The translations under genes and the position numbers were made by a program. From Mesobacillus jeotgali (GTDB lineage: Bacteria > Bacillota > Bacilli > Bacillales > Cytobacillaceae): a stretch of DNA of 64,000 bases. The stretch covers positions 432,001 to 496,000 of the forward strand of contig NZ_CP025025.1 of NCBI RefSeq assembly GCF_002874535.1, read 5' to 3'. Shown here one piece after another: positions 14,636 through 24,167 of the stretch (position 1 is its first letter; the number at the start of each line of letters is the position of its first letter). The notes under the pieces were generated by a model. That model was not told the DNA's origin, made no database searches, and worked only from the letters and a program-made list of their open reading frames with translations.

Positions 14636-16201
14636 TTACGCTGCTTCGGACTCTTTGGAGTGAACTTGTTTCATGAATTCGTTCACGTCAGAAGGCACTT
14701 TGCGGTCAAGCTTGGAGACGATGTAAACGGACAGGAATCCGATTGGTACGGTGATGATTCCTGGTACGTTAAATTGCAGGAACTCTGGCAGTGTCGTCTT
14801 GAAGAAGATCATATACATGGAAGAAACTAGACCGAGCACCAGACCGGCGATCGCTCCTTTTTCCGTCATGCCTCTCCACCAGATACCCAGGATAAAGATT
14901 GGTGTGAACGTACTGGCCGCAACGGTGAATGCGAGGGCGACCAGGTGTCCGATGGAGGCTTCTTTTACCATCAGACCAAGTACACCGTACAAAACGCCAA
15001 GAACAATGATTGAAAGTTTACCAGCGATGACGCGCTCTTTTTCAGTAATGTTTTTACGGAAGAAGGTTGCGTACAAATCATGGGCCAGGGCACCAGAGCT
15101 TGCGATGAACAGCCCGGAAAGGTTCGAGAAGACAGCCGCGAATGCACCGGCGATGACAAGGCCAAGCAGCCATTCTCCTCCAAGGGCCTGTGCTGTTGAC
15201 GGGACAACCATGTTGTTGCCGCCGGCAATCAGATCTTTCATGACAGCTGGATCAGCTTCGCCAGTCAAGAAGATAGAGCGTCCTACTACTCCAAGGTAAA
15301 CAGCGAACAGGAAGAACGCGCTCGCGATTCCGATTGCCATCAAGGCAGAACGGCGGGCAGCTTTTGCACTTGGGTTTGTGTAGAAGCGCAAAAGGATGTG
15401 CGGAAGTCCGATCGTACCAAGTGAAAGTCCGATGGTCATCGAAATGGTTTGCCAGAAGGACGGGAAGTAGTTGCCTGTTCCAGTCCAGACAGAACCGTCG
15501 AACGGAATATCTTTTCCATCGGACGTGAAGCCTGCTGTACCTGTGATCGTTCCTTTGAACTCATTAATTGACGCAAGGATATCCTGATAGTGAAGTCCGC
15601 CCCAGATGGCTGCGCCGACCATAAGAAGGAATGCGCCAAGGCGAATCCATAATTCAAGTGCCTGGTTGAGGGTAGTCCCCTTCATGCCGCCGATTCCTAC
15701 ATAGAAGATCATGACGGAGCATGTAAAAATAATTCCGAATTCGTAGCTAGTCCCAAAGAACATGCTCAGGATCTGAGCGGCACCAAGCAGCTGTGGGGCC
15801 GCATAGAAACCGGAAATAGCGAGTACGACAGCGACGGCTGCAAGGCGGGCACGTCGGCTGTGAAACCGGTAGGCCAAGAAGTCAGCGACTGTATAGGCTC
15901 CAAAACGGCGAAGCGGTCCAGCGACGAAAATCGCAAGGAGTGTCAAGCCGATCGAGAAGCAAAAAGCATAGTAAGCACCGTCATAGCCGAGCTGATAGGT
16001 CAGGCCGGCAATCCCGAGGAAGGTGGCTGCGCTCAAATAGTCGCCGCCAATCGCCGAGCCGTTAGTGAACCAGCCGAAGCTGCGTCCCCCGACGAAGTAG
16101 TCAGAAGCAGTCGCACTTCTTTTAGTAAGATAAGTGATATACACAATGGTACCCATCAAAATCAATGTTAACAGGAATTTTGGCTCAAGGAATGTCGACA
16201 T
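14636..16201 (-). CDS. Na+/solute symporter, acetate (ActP)-like
   Basis: 521 residues, 13-14 membrane helices, sodium:solute symporter (SSF) family. ASDYFVGGRSFGWFTNGSA near the N-terminus, GYDGAYYAFCFSIGLTLL and GLPHILLRFYTNPSAKAARRS are typical of the ActP/acetate-pyruvate branch. It likely imports acetate or another short monocarboxylate with sodium. ATG overlaps the stop codon of the upstream DUF485 gene (TGATG), a translationally coupled pair known for these symporters. The divergent AraC-type gene is the probable regulator. Substrate is inferred from family and partner. Confidence 0.87.
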   Translation of the reverse strand: MSTFLEPKFLLTLILMGTIVYITYLTKRSATASDYFVGGRSFGWFTNGSAIGGDYLSAATFLGIAGLTYQLGYDGAYYAFCFSIGLTLLAIFVAGPLRRFGAYTVADFLAYRFHSRRARLAAVAVVLAISGFYAAPQLLGAAQILSMFFGTSYEFGIIFTCSVMIFYVGIGGMKGTTLNQALELWIRLGAFLLMVGAAIWGGLHYQDILASINEFKGTITGTAGFTSDGKDIPFDGSVWTGTGNYFPSFWQTISMTIGLSLGTIGLPHILLRFYTNPSAKAARRSALMAIGIASAFFLFAVYLGVVGRSIFLTGEADPAVMKDLIAGGNNMVVPSTAQALGGEWLLGLVIAGAFAAVFSNLSGLFIASSGALAHDLYATFFRKNITEKERVIAGKLSIIVLGVLYGVLGLMVKEASIGHLVALAFTVAASTFTPIFILGIWWRGMTEKGAIAGLVLGLVSSMYMIFFKTTLPEFLQFNVPGIITVPIGFLSVYIVSKLDRKVPSDVNEFMKQVHSKESEAA

Positions 16202-16560
16202 CAGCCAATCCTCCTTCCATCAGCAGGAGCTGGGGATTGTTCTGCTTGGTTTTTTAGGCGTTTCTCATACAAAGTCGTATGGATGAGTGCAATGACGAAC
16301 GCCATCGCCATCGCGACAATGCTTGTGAAGAACCAGCTGTAGGTCATGCCGCCCCACATTCGGGAGAACATGAACTCACCAGCATACCAATTCAAAATAG
16401 GAATGGAAAGAATGAATACATAGTAAAAGAGCGTAAGTTTAATGCCAGTACTGAATTCACTTTTCATGATTTGCTTTGTTTCTGGATCAAGCGGCTCGAG
16501 CTCGCTGACGTCAATTGTATCAGCCGCTACATAATTATACTCCCGATACTCCCCTGCCAA
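16201..16560 (-). CDS. DUF485 small membrane protein (YjcH-like)
   Basis: 119 residues with two membrane helices (about 47-67 and 80-105). It has the length and layout of DUF485 proteins, which are encoded just before ActP-type symporters, as here. The start is TTG at 16560 with GGGGGAG upstream. Its stop overlaps the symporter start by one nucleotide. Presumed accessory subunit of the symporter; the mechanism is unknown. Confidence 0.85.
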   Translation of the reverse strand: MAGEYREYNYVAADTIDVSELEPLDPETKQIMKSEFSTGIKLTLFYYVFILSIPILNWYAGEFMFSRMWGGMTYSWFFTSIVAMAMAFVIALIHTTLYEKRLKNQAEQSPAPADGRRIG

Positions 16561-16758
16561 TTATGACTCCCCCTAGTTAAAAATTTGGCTTTTCCCGTTA
16601 TCAAGATTTCCCTCCTTTAGGTAAGCCATGATATGATTAAATTGATTGTACGATAGAGAATTGTCCAATACCTTACAATAAATTATCAGAAATATACAAA
16701 TATTTAATATAATTTAAATTTTTATTCACCGATGTGAATAAACAGGGGGGTGTGAAGG

Positions 16759-17994
16759 TTGCATTCAATTTGGCTTGGTGTTGAAGATGAAGGGGAGTAT
16801 GGTAAGCTGGCCGCGTGGATATTAGAAGAATGCCAGGAGAATTGTGAGCTCGTAAACGAAGAGAATGATATACATCTAGCGATCATTGAAGTGAACAAAT
16901 GGCATGATTGGATAAAAATTCACCGGTTCCGTAAACGGAATAATGGCTGCCGGATCATTCCGCTGCTGGACCCGTCACTTTTGCACACCTCGCCGCTGGC
17001 AATCGAGTTCAAGCTAACTTACCTGCTGGTAAAATCGGTGAAAAAACGAATTTTTTTACGCACCTTAAAACGAGCGGTCGAAGAGATTGAAAGTGAGAAT
17101 ACCAGATTCGCAGAAAGCGAGGAATCATTCCATCATCTCGATGCGGATCAGGGTATTGCGCGCAATGCCTTGCCATATAGGGAAGCTTTTTTACGGAGAC
17201 TTTTGTCAGGGGATGTGAAGACAGAGGAGGAGCTTCTGCAATCCCGCTTTTTCCTGTCAGAAGAGGCTGTACCGAATGTCGTCGTTTTTATCCAGGGTTT
17301 CGTCCGCTGTCCAGCTGGACGAATACAAGAAGGCTGGCAGGCGCCAACGGTAATCCAGGAATTTTTAAAAAAGGAGTTTGAAGGGGATCAGCTCACCTTC
17401 CTATCCTATAGGAAACATCTGCTCATGCTGCTCCAAGTGCCGTCAGAGTATGGTTCATTGAAGCATTGGAAAGAGGGAGAAGCGCGTCTCCTTGAGACAA
17501 TTGAGTCTTTGGAAAGTGAATATGGGATTCAACTTTATATTGGTGTAGGCTCGGTATATCGTGAACCACTGCTGCTGCACCATTCGTATAAAGAAGCATG
17601 TAAAGCAAGACGGACATCGCCATACGAAAGACTGCAGCTTCGCTATTTTGAGGAAATCACGAAGGACGTGCAAATCCAAAAGTGCGCCGAGTACATTTCC
17701 CAGTACTGTACGGAGGATTTGTCAATCAAGCAGGTTGCCGATCAAATCAATCTGAGCGTCCCATACTTCAGTCGTATTTTTAAACAAGAAACCGGTAGAA
17801 GCTTCGTCGAGCATGTCACCTTCGTCCGCATGCAGCGGGCTGTCTGGATGCTGCGCCACACCGACCACACCGTGGAAGCCATCGCCGAGGAGCTTGGATA
17901 CAACACTCCTAATTATTTCAGCGGCACATTCAAAAAATACGTTGGCCTGTCACCAAGGGACTATAGGGCAACTGAGGAGATTATTTTTGTTTAG
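16759..17994 (+). CDS. AraC-family regulator, divergent from the acetate-type symporter
   Basis: 411 residues. The C-terminal 100 residues (about 305-405) are an AraC DNA-binding domain (LSIKQVADQINLSVPYFSRI and LGYNTPNYFSGTFKKYVGLSP). The N-terminal 130 residues resemble a degenerate receiver-like domain without a clear phospho-acceptor Asp, and a middle region (about 135-295) resembles the domain found between receiver and HTH in YesN-type regulators. TTG at 16759 after a G-rich site is used. It is transcribed away from the DUF485-symporter pair over a 198-nt gap, so it probably controls that pair. Inducer unknown. Confidence 0.82.
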   Translation: MHSIWLGVEDEGEYGKLAAWILEECQENCELVNEENDIHLAIIEVNKWHDWIKIHRFRKRNNGCRIIPLLDPSLLHTSPLAIEFKLTYLLVKSVKKRIFLRTLKRAVEEIESENTRFAESEESFHHLDADQGIARNALPYREAFLRRLLSGDVKTEEELLQSRFFLSEEAVPNVVVFIQGFVRCPAGRIQEGWQAPTVIQEFLKKEFEGDQLTFLSYRKHLLMLLQVPSEYGSLKHWKEGEARLLETIESLESEYGIQLYIGVGSVYREPLLLHHSYKEACKARRTSPYERLQLRYFEEITKDVQIQKCAEYISQYCTEDLSIKQVADQINLSVPYFSRIFKQETGRSFVEHVTFVRMQRAVWMLRHTDHTVEAIAEELGYNTPNYFSGTFKKYVGLSPRDYRATEEIIFV

Positions 17995-18020
17995 GGGTAC
18001 TGGCTTGTTGCCGAGAAAAT

Positions 18021-18062
18021 AATAGGAGGTCCTGCCATTATTACGGCGGACCTCCTTTCTTT
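18021..18062. terminator. bidirectional terminator
   Basis: AGGAGGTCC-loop-GGACCTCCT followed by TTTCTTT, between convergent genes. Confidence 0.85.
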
Positions 18063-18066
18063 ATGG

Positions 18067-19800
18067 TTATGCCAGCTGCTGCTGTGCAAACTCCCTGTAC
18101 AAATCATGCGTTTGAATCAATTCCTGATGTGTGCCCATACCAGTGACTCTTCCTTTTTCGATAAAAACAATTTTATCCGCATTGACGATGGTCGAGAGCC
18201 TGTGCGCGATGACGAATGTCGTCCGCCCTTCCATAAGGCGGGTCAAGGCTTGCTGGACGATGCCTTCCGACTGGCTGTCAAGGCTGGCGGTCGCTTCGTC
18301 CATCATCAGAATTTTCGGATCGCGGAGGAAGGCGCGTGCAATCGCAATCCGCTGTCTTTGTCCCCCCGATAGTTTGACGCCTCGTTCACCGACTTCGGTA
18401 TCGAGTCCTTTAGGGAAATCTGCGATGAACTGGTCTGCATAGGCCATTTTTGCGACTTCCCACAGTTGTTCATCCGGAATCTGATCTCCGTTTTCCAAAC
18501 CGTAATACAGATTTTCGCGGATGGTTCCGGCCATCATCGCGCTTTCCTGTGAAACGTATCCGATCTGGTTGCGCCAGGAGGTGAGCGATAGTTTCTGAAT
18601 CGGCGTGTCACCAATCCGGATTTCTCCTTTTGTCGGTTCGTAAAAACGTTCAATCAGGCCGAACATGGTCGTCTTGCCACCGCCGCTTGGGCCGACGAAA
18701 GCTACCATCTGTCCGGGCTGGGCATCCAATGACACTCCTTCAATGACGGGCTCTTCCTCACTGTAGGCAAAGCTGACATGATCGATGGTGATCGGAAGGT
18801 TGCTGATGTTTGTTTCGATTCCTTCCTGGCCTTCTTCAAGCGGCTGGTCGAGAATCTCAATGATCCTTTCTGTCGCGCCCTTTGCTTTTTGCAGCTGGGT
18901 AAAGAACATGGCGAACGAAGTGATCGGCATGATGATTTGGAACAAATAAAGCAAGAAGGCGATGAACGCACCTGTCGACATCGTTCCATTCACAACGCGC
19001 ATTCCGCCGTACGCTATGATGATGACAATGACGACCATGATCATCAGCTGCATGACTGGACCAATCAACGCGAAGATTCGCGCTTCCTTCAACCCAAAGT
19101 TGAAGAGCTTATCTATTCCGCCATAGCCGTTGTCCTCTTCAATTTTTTCTGCGGTTGAAGCTTTCATCAAGCGGATTTCACCGAGAGTCTGGGTGATATG
19201 TCCGGTGAAAACAGCCGTCTCGTCCTGCAACCCTCGTGCAATCTTAGCCATTTTCCTGCCAAGAGGCATCATAATGGCCAGTGTGAGCGGCACGGAAATG
19301 AGCATCAGCAAGGTCATTTTCCAATCCATGACGAGCAAGATCACAACAGCACCGATGATGGAAATGATCCCTGTGGCGAAATTCGGAAAATGATTCGTGA
19401 TCAACTCTTTTACTATACTCGTATCATTGACGATCCGGCTGACCGTTTCACCGCTGGACTGCTTGTCAAAGTAGCGGATGGGCATACGGATCAACTTCGA
19501 CCACATCCGTTCCCGCAGCCTCGCCACTACCTTTTGACCGACATAGCTAAGCAGGTAGATGGAAATACCGCTTATCAATGCCTGAATAACGAAGGCAGCG
19601 CCAATCGCAATGACAAGCGGAACGCTAATCGCCTCAACAGAAAAGCCGTCGACCAGATTTTTCGTCAGAAGCGGAACCACCAGACCAGCCAGAGTAGTGA
19701 TGATACTCGCAGCCAGTCCGGTGAAAAGAGCCGCCTTCGGAATATTCGTCGATAAAATCAGTGAAATGAAAGGCTTTAAGCTTGTTTGCTGTTTCTCCAT
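18067..19800 (-). CDS. bmrA: BmrA-like multidrug ABC exporter (half transporter)
   Basis: 577 residues, a fused exporter half-transporter expected to work as a homodimer. Six membrane helices (residues about 15-310) are followed by the nucleotide-binding domain with Walker A GPSGGGKTT, Q-loop YVSQE, signature LSGGQRQR and Walker B ILMMDEATASLDS. The sequence is close to B. subtilis BmrA over its length (LLTKNLVDGFS, VKELITNHF, ATERIIEIL, FAQQQL). The open frame extends to 19992, but ATG at 19800 with AGGAG upstream aligns with the BmrA start. It probably exports hydrophobic drugs. Single gene. Confidence 0.9.
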   Translation of the reverse strand: MEKQQTSLKPFISLILSTNIPKAALFTGLAASIITTLAGLVVPLLTKNLVDGFSVEAISVPLVIAIGAAFVIQALISGISIYLLSYVGQKVVARLRERMWSKLIRMPIRYFDKQSSGETVSRIVNDTSIVKELITNHFPNFATGIISIIGAVVILLVMDWKMTLLMLISVPLTLAIMMPLGRKMAKIARGLQDETAVFTGHITQTLGEIRLMKASTAEKIEEDNGYGGIDKLFNFGLKEARIFALIGPVMQLMIMVVIVIIIAYGGMRVVNGTMSTGAFIAFLLYLFQIIMPITSFAMFFTQLQKAKGATERIIEILDQPLEEGQEGIETNISNLPITIDHVSFAYSEEEPVIEGVSLDAQPGQMVAFVGPSGGGKTTMFGLIERFYEPTKGEIRIGDTPIQKLSLTSWRNQIGYVSQESAMMAGTIRENLYYGLENGDQIPDEQLWEVAKMAYADQFIADFPKGLDTEVGERGVKLSGGQRQRIAIARAFLRDPKILMMDEATASLDSQSEGIVQQALTRLMEGRTTFVIAHRLSTIVNADKIVFIEKGRVTGMGTHQELIQTHDLYREFAQQQLA

Positions 19801-19974
19801 TACTATTCTCCTGTTCTTCTGGATAATTCCATCATAAACCACTTTCAGTCTAGATGAAAATATGGGTGTAAGGCATAAATGAATATGATAATCGCCCCTT
19901 TTACTTTTATACATAAACAAGCATTCTGGTACATGCATATGATGAAGGTGAACAATAGTTTGGAGGTGAAGCAT

Positions 19975-20211
19975 ATGAGTAACGGTGTTCATGCTGCATG
20001 CAGCGTGTTCGAATTGTTTCTTGGAGTCCTTGTGGGGGTAGGATTGATTCTGTTGTCTTACTTTGGACTGATTGGTTTTGTCCTTGGGGGAGCTGCATGG
20101 GCTGGTTCTATAAGTACAATTGTAGGGATTATTGGAGTTATCGTCGTCATCCTGTTTGCCTACTGCATCATACGAAGGTTATGGCGTTGTTGTTTTGGCG
20201 GCCGATGCTAA
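19975..20211 (+). CDS. small hydrophobic membrane protein
   Basis: 78 residues with two long Gly/Val/Ile-rich membrane helices (about 12-32 and 38-65) and a basic, Cys-containing tail (RRLWRCCFGGRC). GGAGGTGAAGC is placed 1-8 nt before ATG 19975, so translation is well supported although an open frame extends further upstream. Divergent from bmrA. Four cysteines, three of them near the C-terminus, are notable. I do not recognise the family. Confidence 0.65.
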   Translation: MSNGVHAACSVFELFLGVLVGVGLILLSYFGLIGFVLGGAAWAGSISTIVGIIGVIVVILFAYCIIRRLWRCCFGGRC

Positions 20212-20231
20212 AAAGTTAAGTAATATTGAAG

Positions 20232-20267
20232 AAACAGTCTCTAATTCTTATTTGAGGCTGTTTTTTT
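20232..20267 (+). terminator. rho-independent terminator
   Basis: AACAGTCTCTAA pairs imperfectly with TTTGAGGCTGTT and is followed by a T run. Confidence 0.7.
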
Positions 20268-20344
20268 GTTCATTTGGCTTTTCCATGCACGAGAAGGATT
20301 TTTTTAAAGAAATACTCCCAACAAATTATAAAATTGGTTAATTT

Positions 20345-20371
20345 TGAAACTTTTTACATACCAGTCTCGTA
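20345..20371 (+). promoter_or_regulatory. SigW-type promoter of yknWXYZ
   Basis: TGAAAC (20345-20350), 17 nt, CGTA (20368-20371), the textbook -35/-10 pair for SigW and related envelope-stress sigma factors, 44 nt before yknW. B. subtilis yknW is a known SigW target. No sigW gene is in the window; the ECF factor at 5271-5843 appears to use a different code. Confidence 0.85.
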
Positions 20372-20414
20372 AAAGGTAAGTCGAAAGGCTTAAAAAGAAT
20401 GGGAGTGTAATGTA

Positions 20415-21080
20415 ATGGAACAAGAAATGAAAAGCAAAATCGAGAAACCAAGTTTAATAGGGATGTTCTGGAGCCCGGGGGAGCAGTTTGACCGGATACG
20501 GCAGAACCCGAAGATTTGGGTCCCGTTGATTTTAGTGAGTGTTCTGTATGCCATTGGCATGTATCTGATGACATTGTCAATGGATGCCTCTTACCTTGGG
20601 CTTGATGGGATGAGTGAGGAAGAAGCCGCTATGGTGTTGGCTTTTTCAAAGATTACGGTTGCGATTACAGGAATCCTGACACCAGTGTTCGTAGTGCTGA
20701 TATCAAGTGCGATTTATATGATTTTTACAAAAATCGCCGGATCTGATGTAACGTTCAAGCAGTTATTTTCAATGAATACACATATCATGATCATCGGTGC
20801 TGCCGGTCTGTTGCTGAATATGCTCCTTAGGGCAGCAATTGGAGGGAACCCAGAAATTTTCATCACGAGCCTTGCTGGATTGATGAACAGCGACAAGCCG
20901 GGTGTCCTTGGGTCGATTGAGGTATTTTCTATCTGGCAGACGATTTTGACAGCGATTGGGCTTCACCGTGTTGCGGGCTTGTCAAAAGGATGGGCATGGG
21001 GCATTGCCATCGTATTCTTCCTGATTGGAATCGGATTTGCAATTTTGGGAGCCATGTTCTCTAACACAATGGGTGTCTAA
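20415..21080 (+). CDS. yknW: YknW, Yip1-domain membrane protein
   Basis: 221 residues, a Yip1-type membrane protein with about five helices (residues about 33-55, 78-105, 120-150, 165-190, 195-218). LIGMFWSPGEQFDRIRQNPKIWVPL is the family start. In B. subtilis YknW is needed for assembly of the YknXYZ transporter, which protects cells from the SdpC toxin. Position first in a four-gene operon in the same order supports the assignment. ATG at 20415 with GGGAG upstream; the next gene begins 2 nt after its stop. SigW-type promoter. Confidence 0.92.
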   Translation: MEQEMKSKIEKPSLIGMFWSPGEQFDRIRQNPKIWVPLILVSVLYAIGMYLMTLSMDASYLGLDGMSEEEAAMVLAFSKITVAITGILTPVFVVLISSAIYMIFTKIAGSDVTFKQLFSMNTHIMIIGAAGLLLNMLLRAAIGGNPEIFITSLAGLMNSDKPGVLGSIEVFSIWQTILTAIGLHRVAGLSKGWAWGIAIVFFLIGIGFAILGAMFSNTMGV

Positions 21081-21082
21081 CC

Positions 21083-22201
21083 ATGAATAAGAAGATTTGG
21101 ATTGCCATTGGGGTGGCCGGTCTGGTCTTGCTGATGGCCGGGGTGAGCATTTACAGGCAGGCTTTTGCCAAGGGGCCTGAAGTGAAGGTGGTAAATCCCG
21201 CGAAGGAAGAAATTGCAGATGAAATCATGATCCCCGGAACGGTCATGCTTGAGGAAGAACAGAAAATTTACGCTTCACCGGAAAAAGGGAAGCTTGCAGA
21301 GGTTCTAGTTAAAGAAGGCGAACCGGTCAAAAAAGGTGATGTATTGGCAAGGTATGATGCCAGCGCTTTGAACCTGGAAATGGAGCGAGTAAAACTACAG
21401 GCGGAATCAGGCTATTTGCGAATCAATCAGCTGGATAAAAAGATAAAAGACGTACGGGAAAAGGAATCTGAGCTCAGCAAGCAAATTGGAAAAAAAACTG
21501 CGAAAGAACAGACGGAAGCGGAAATCGACCAGCTTGAGGCTGAAAAAAGGCTGGCGAATATTGACCTCAGACAGGTGCTGCTCCAACAGAAGGACGCAGA
21601 ATCGCGGTTAAAGGATTTGGAGATTAAGAGCTTGATAGATGGCGTTGTCCTTCAGGTGAATGAGGAAAGTCCAGCAGACCCTGCGGCTGCAGTGAAGCCA
21701 GTGATTCATATTGGGAATCTTGATGCGAAAGGAGCCTCCGGTCGTTTATCCGAGTTTGACAGCATGAAGGTAAAAGAAGGACAGAAGGTTAAGGTTCATT
21801 CAGATGTCCTGCCAGATCAAGAATGGACTGGTGTCGTCGAGGAAATTGCCGTTTTCCCGGAAGAGACGCAGGCACAGGCATTAGGCGAGAGTACTGCCGC
21901 ACAATATCCCATCAAGGTGAAAGTCAGCGGCTTGGATTTGAAGCCAGGATTTCAATTAATCATGGAAATCGAGACAGAACGGAAAGAGGCGCTGACTGTA
22001 CCCGCGGAGGCTGTCCTGACTGACAAGGATACTGTTTATGTATTTCTTGTAAAAGAAGGCAAAAGCCATAAGCAGGAAATTGAGACAGGAATCGCTTTTG
22101 GCAGCAAAATGGAAGTCATCAGTGGTTTGAGCGAGAAAGATCAGGTTATAGCCAATCCGTCCGACAATCTGAAGGATGGAATGGAAGTGAATGTAAAGTG
22201 A
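21083..22201 (+). CDS. yknX: YknX, membrane fusion/HlyD-like subunit
   Basis: 372 residues. One N-terminal membrane anchor (about 5-25) is followed by a lipoyl/barrel-sandwich half (PGTVMLEEEQKIYASPEKGKL), a coiled-coil hairpin (about 105-180), the second lipoyl half (LKDLEIKSLIDGVVLQVNEE) and beta-barrel domains (about 210-370). It is the extracytoplasmic adaptor of the MacAB-like YknXYZ complex. Its stop overlaps the GTG start of yknY (GTGA). Confidence 0.92.
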   Translation: MNKKIWIAIGVAGLVLLMAGVSIYRQAFAKGPEVKVVNPAKEEIADEIMIPGTVMLEEEQKIYASPEKGKLAEVLVKEGEPVKKGDVLARYDASALNLEMERVKLQAESGYLRINQLDKKIKDVREKESELSKQIGKKTAKEQTEAEIDQLEAEKRLANIDLRQVLLQQKDAESRLKDLEIKSLIDGVVLQVNEESPADPAAAVKPVIHIGNLDAKGASGRLSEFDSMKVKEGQKVKVHSDVLPDQEWTGVVEEIAVFPEETQAQALGESTAAQYPIKVKVSGLDLKPGFQLIMEIETERKEALTVPAEAVLTDKDTVYVFLVKEGKSHKQEIETGIAFGSKMEVISGLSEKDQVIANPSDNLKDGMEVNVK

Positions 22202-22890
22202 TTGAGCTGAAGCAAATTACGAAATCCTTTGAAGTGGGCAGGGAAACGATTGATGTTTTAAAAGGAATCGATCTTCGGATCCAGGCGGGAGAATCGGTCG
22301 CGATTATGGGGCCGTCGGGTTCGGGCAAGTCCACTTTGATGAACATCATCGGCTGTCTCGATAAACCGACTGCCGGTGAGTATGAACTGGCCGGTGAAAA
22401 TGTCTCGCGTTATTTGGATGCCGAACTGGCGAAGGTGAGGAACCAATCAATCGGATTTGTTTTTCAGCAGTTCCATCTGTTGCCGAGGCTGACGGCAGTC
22501 CAGAATGTCGAGCTGCCGATGATTTACAGCGGTGTTTCGAAAAAGGTGCGACTGGAAAGGGCAAAGACTGCTCTCGAGAAGGTCGGGCTTGGCGACCGGA
22601 TGAATCATCTCCCGAATGCTTTGTCAGGCGGGCAAAAGCAACGAGTCGCCATTGCCAGGGCAATCGTGAATGAGCCGAAAATCATCCTCGCAGATGAACC
22701 GACAGGCGCTCTTGATACGAAAACGAGCGAGACGATCATGGAGCTTTTTACCGGTTTGAATGAGGAGGGTTCCACGATCGTCCTTGTTACGCACGAGCCG
22801 GAAGTTGCGGAATATGCGCAGCGGACGATCATGGTCAGGGATGGTCTGATAGTCTCTTCCACACTAGCTGGAAGGGGGTTGCGCTCATGA
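22198..22890 (+). CDS. yknY: YknY, ABC transporter ATPase
   Basis: 230 residues of the MacB/LolD-type ATPase class: Walker A GPSGSGKST, Q-loop FVFQQFHLLPRLTA, signature LSGGQKQR, Walker B IILADEPTGALD and the H-loop VTHE. It powers the YknZ permease. GTG start overlaps the yknX stop by 4 nt and its own stop overlaps the yknZ ATG (ATGA), so the operon is tightly coupled. Confidence 0.93.
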   Translation: MIELKQITKSFEVGRETIDVLKGIDLRIQAGESVAIMGPSGSGKSTLMNIIGCLDKPTAGEYELAGENVSRYLDAELAKVRNQSIGFVFQQFHLLPRLTAVQNVELPMIYSGVSKKVRLERAKTALEKVGLGDRMNHLPNALSGGQKQRVAIARAIVNEPKIILADEPTGALDTKTSETIMELFTGLNEEGSTIVLVTHEPEVAEYAQRTIMVRDGLIVSSTLAGRGLRS

Positions 22891-24080
22891 ATATGATGGA
22901 AAATCTCCGGATGGCACTCGGGTCTCTGAAGGCTCATAAAATGCGCTCGATTTTAACGATGATCGGCATCATCATCGGTGTTGGGGCAGTAATCATTGTT
23001 GTTGCCATCGGCCAGGGCGGGGAAGCGATGCTGAAAACGCAGCTGACTGGTCCGGGCAATACGATTGAGCTGTTTTACCAGCCGTCGGATGAAGAAATTC
23101 AAGCCAATCCGAATATTTTCAATGAAGCCCCATTCGAACAGGAAGATATTCGCGCACTGGAAAAAATACCGGAAATCAAGCAGGTGGTGGCATCAAGCTC
23201 CCAGCTTTCAAAAGTTTCATTCGAAGAAGATACGTTGGATGCTTCCACAACCGGAGTGAGCCAGGCTTTTTTCGAAATGAACGATATCAAGGCGGAAAAA
23301 GGCAGAAGCTTCACCGCAGCTGATTTCCTTGGCGGCAGAAGGGTCGGGATTATCAGTTATTCGATGCAGGAGGAATTGTTCGGCGGCGAATCACCGATTG
23401 GCAAGGTGATCCGCATCGGCGTCCAGCCGATCGAGATTGTCGGTGTACTGGAAAAGCCAACTGGACTGTTCGCATTTGGGACCATGCAAATATACGTTCC
23501 GAGTAAAACCTGGCAGGTTATTTACGGCAAAAGCGATTTTAACCAGGTGACACTTCAGGCAGCATCCGCCGATGAGCTTCAGATCGCCGGCAAAAAGGCG
23601 GCAGACCTGCTGAATAAATTGCATGACACCGAGGAATCGTACATGGTCATCAACATGGAGGAAATGGCTGAGGGAATCGGCAAAATCACCAAGGTGATGA
23701 CCTTGATCATCGGCAGCATCGCCGGAATATCCCTGTTTGTCGGCGGCATTGGCGTCATGAATATCATGCTCGTCTCCGTAACCGAGCGAACGAGGGAAAT
23801 TGGTATCAGGAAAGCGCTCGGTGCGACCAGGTCGCAAATCATGACCCAGTTCCTGATCGAATCCGTCACGCTGACGCTGATTGGCGGGGTGCTCGGCATC
23901 CTGGTAGGCTGGGGCTCCGCATCACTAATTTCCTTTTTTGCCGGCTGGCCGTCGCTAGTATCATGGCAAGTCGTGACCGGCGCAATGCTGTTCTCAATGA
24001 TCATCGGAGTCGCCTTCGGACTGCTGCCCGCGAATAAAGCATCCAAACTCGATCCGATCGAATCTTTAAGGTATGAATAG
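22887..24080 (+). CDS. yknZ: YknZ, MacB-like permease
   Basis: 397 residues. First membrane helix at about 20-42 (SILTMIGIIIGVGAVIIVVAIGQG is split by the typical GVGAVI motif), a large extracytoplasmic domain (about 45-270) and three C-terminal helices with the FtsX-type signature ERTREIGIRKALGATRSQIM. Together with YknW, X and Y it makes the toxin-protection transporter. It is followed by a strong terminator, which closes the operon. Confidence 0.93.
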   Translation: MNMMENLRMALGSLKAHKMRSILTMIGIIIGVGAVIIVVAIGQGGEAMLKTQLTGPGNTIELFYQPSDEEIQANPNIFNEAPFEQEDIRALEKIPEIKQVVASSSQLSKVSFEEDTLDASTTGVSQAFFEMNDIKAEKGRSFTAADFLGGRRVGIISYSMQEELFGGESPIGKVIRIGVQPIEIVGVLEKPTGLFAFGTMQIYVPSKTWQVIYGKSDFNQVTLQAASADELQIAGKKAADLLNKLHDTEESYMVINMEEMAEGIGKITKVMTLIIGSIAGISLFVGGIGVMNIMLVSVTERTREIGIRKALGATRSQIMTQFLIESVTLTLIGGVLGILVGWGSASLISFFAGWPSLVSWQVVTGAMLFSMIIGVAFGLLPANKASKLDPIESLRYE

Positions 24081-24113
24081 ACATGCAGCGGGTTGCCCTG
24101 ACTGCTAAATTCG

Positions 24114-24155
24114 GAAAATGCAGCGGATGCCTGAGAAGGTCTCCGCTGCATTTTT
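24114..24155 (+). terminator. terminator of yknWXYZ
   Basis: AAATGCAGCGGA-loop-TCCGCTGCATTT with a T run. Confidence 0.85.
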
Positions 24156-24167
24156 AACTGAAAAAAA

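Noticed and set aside
19198-19755. 185-residue plus-strand ORF
   Set aside because: Antisense shadow of the BmrA-like exporter gene.
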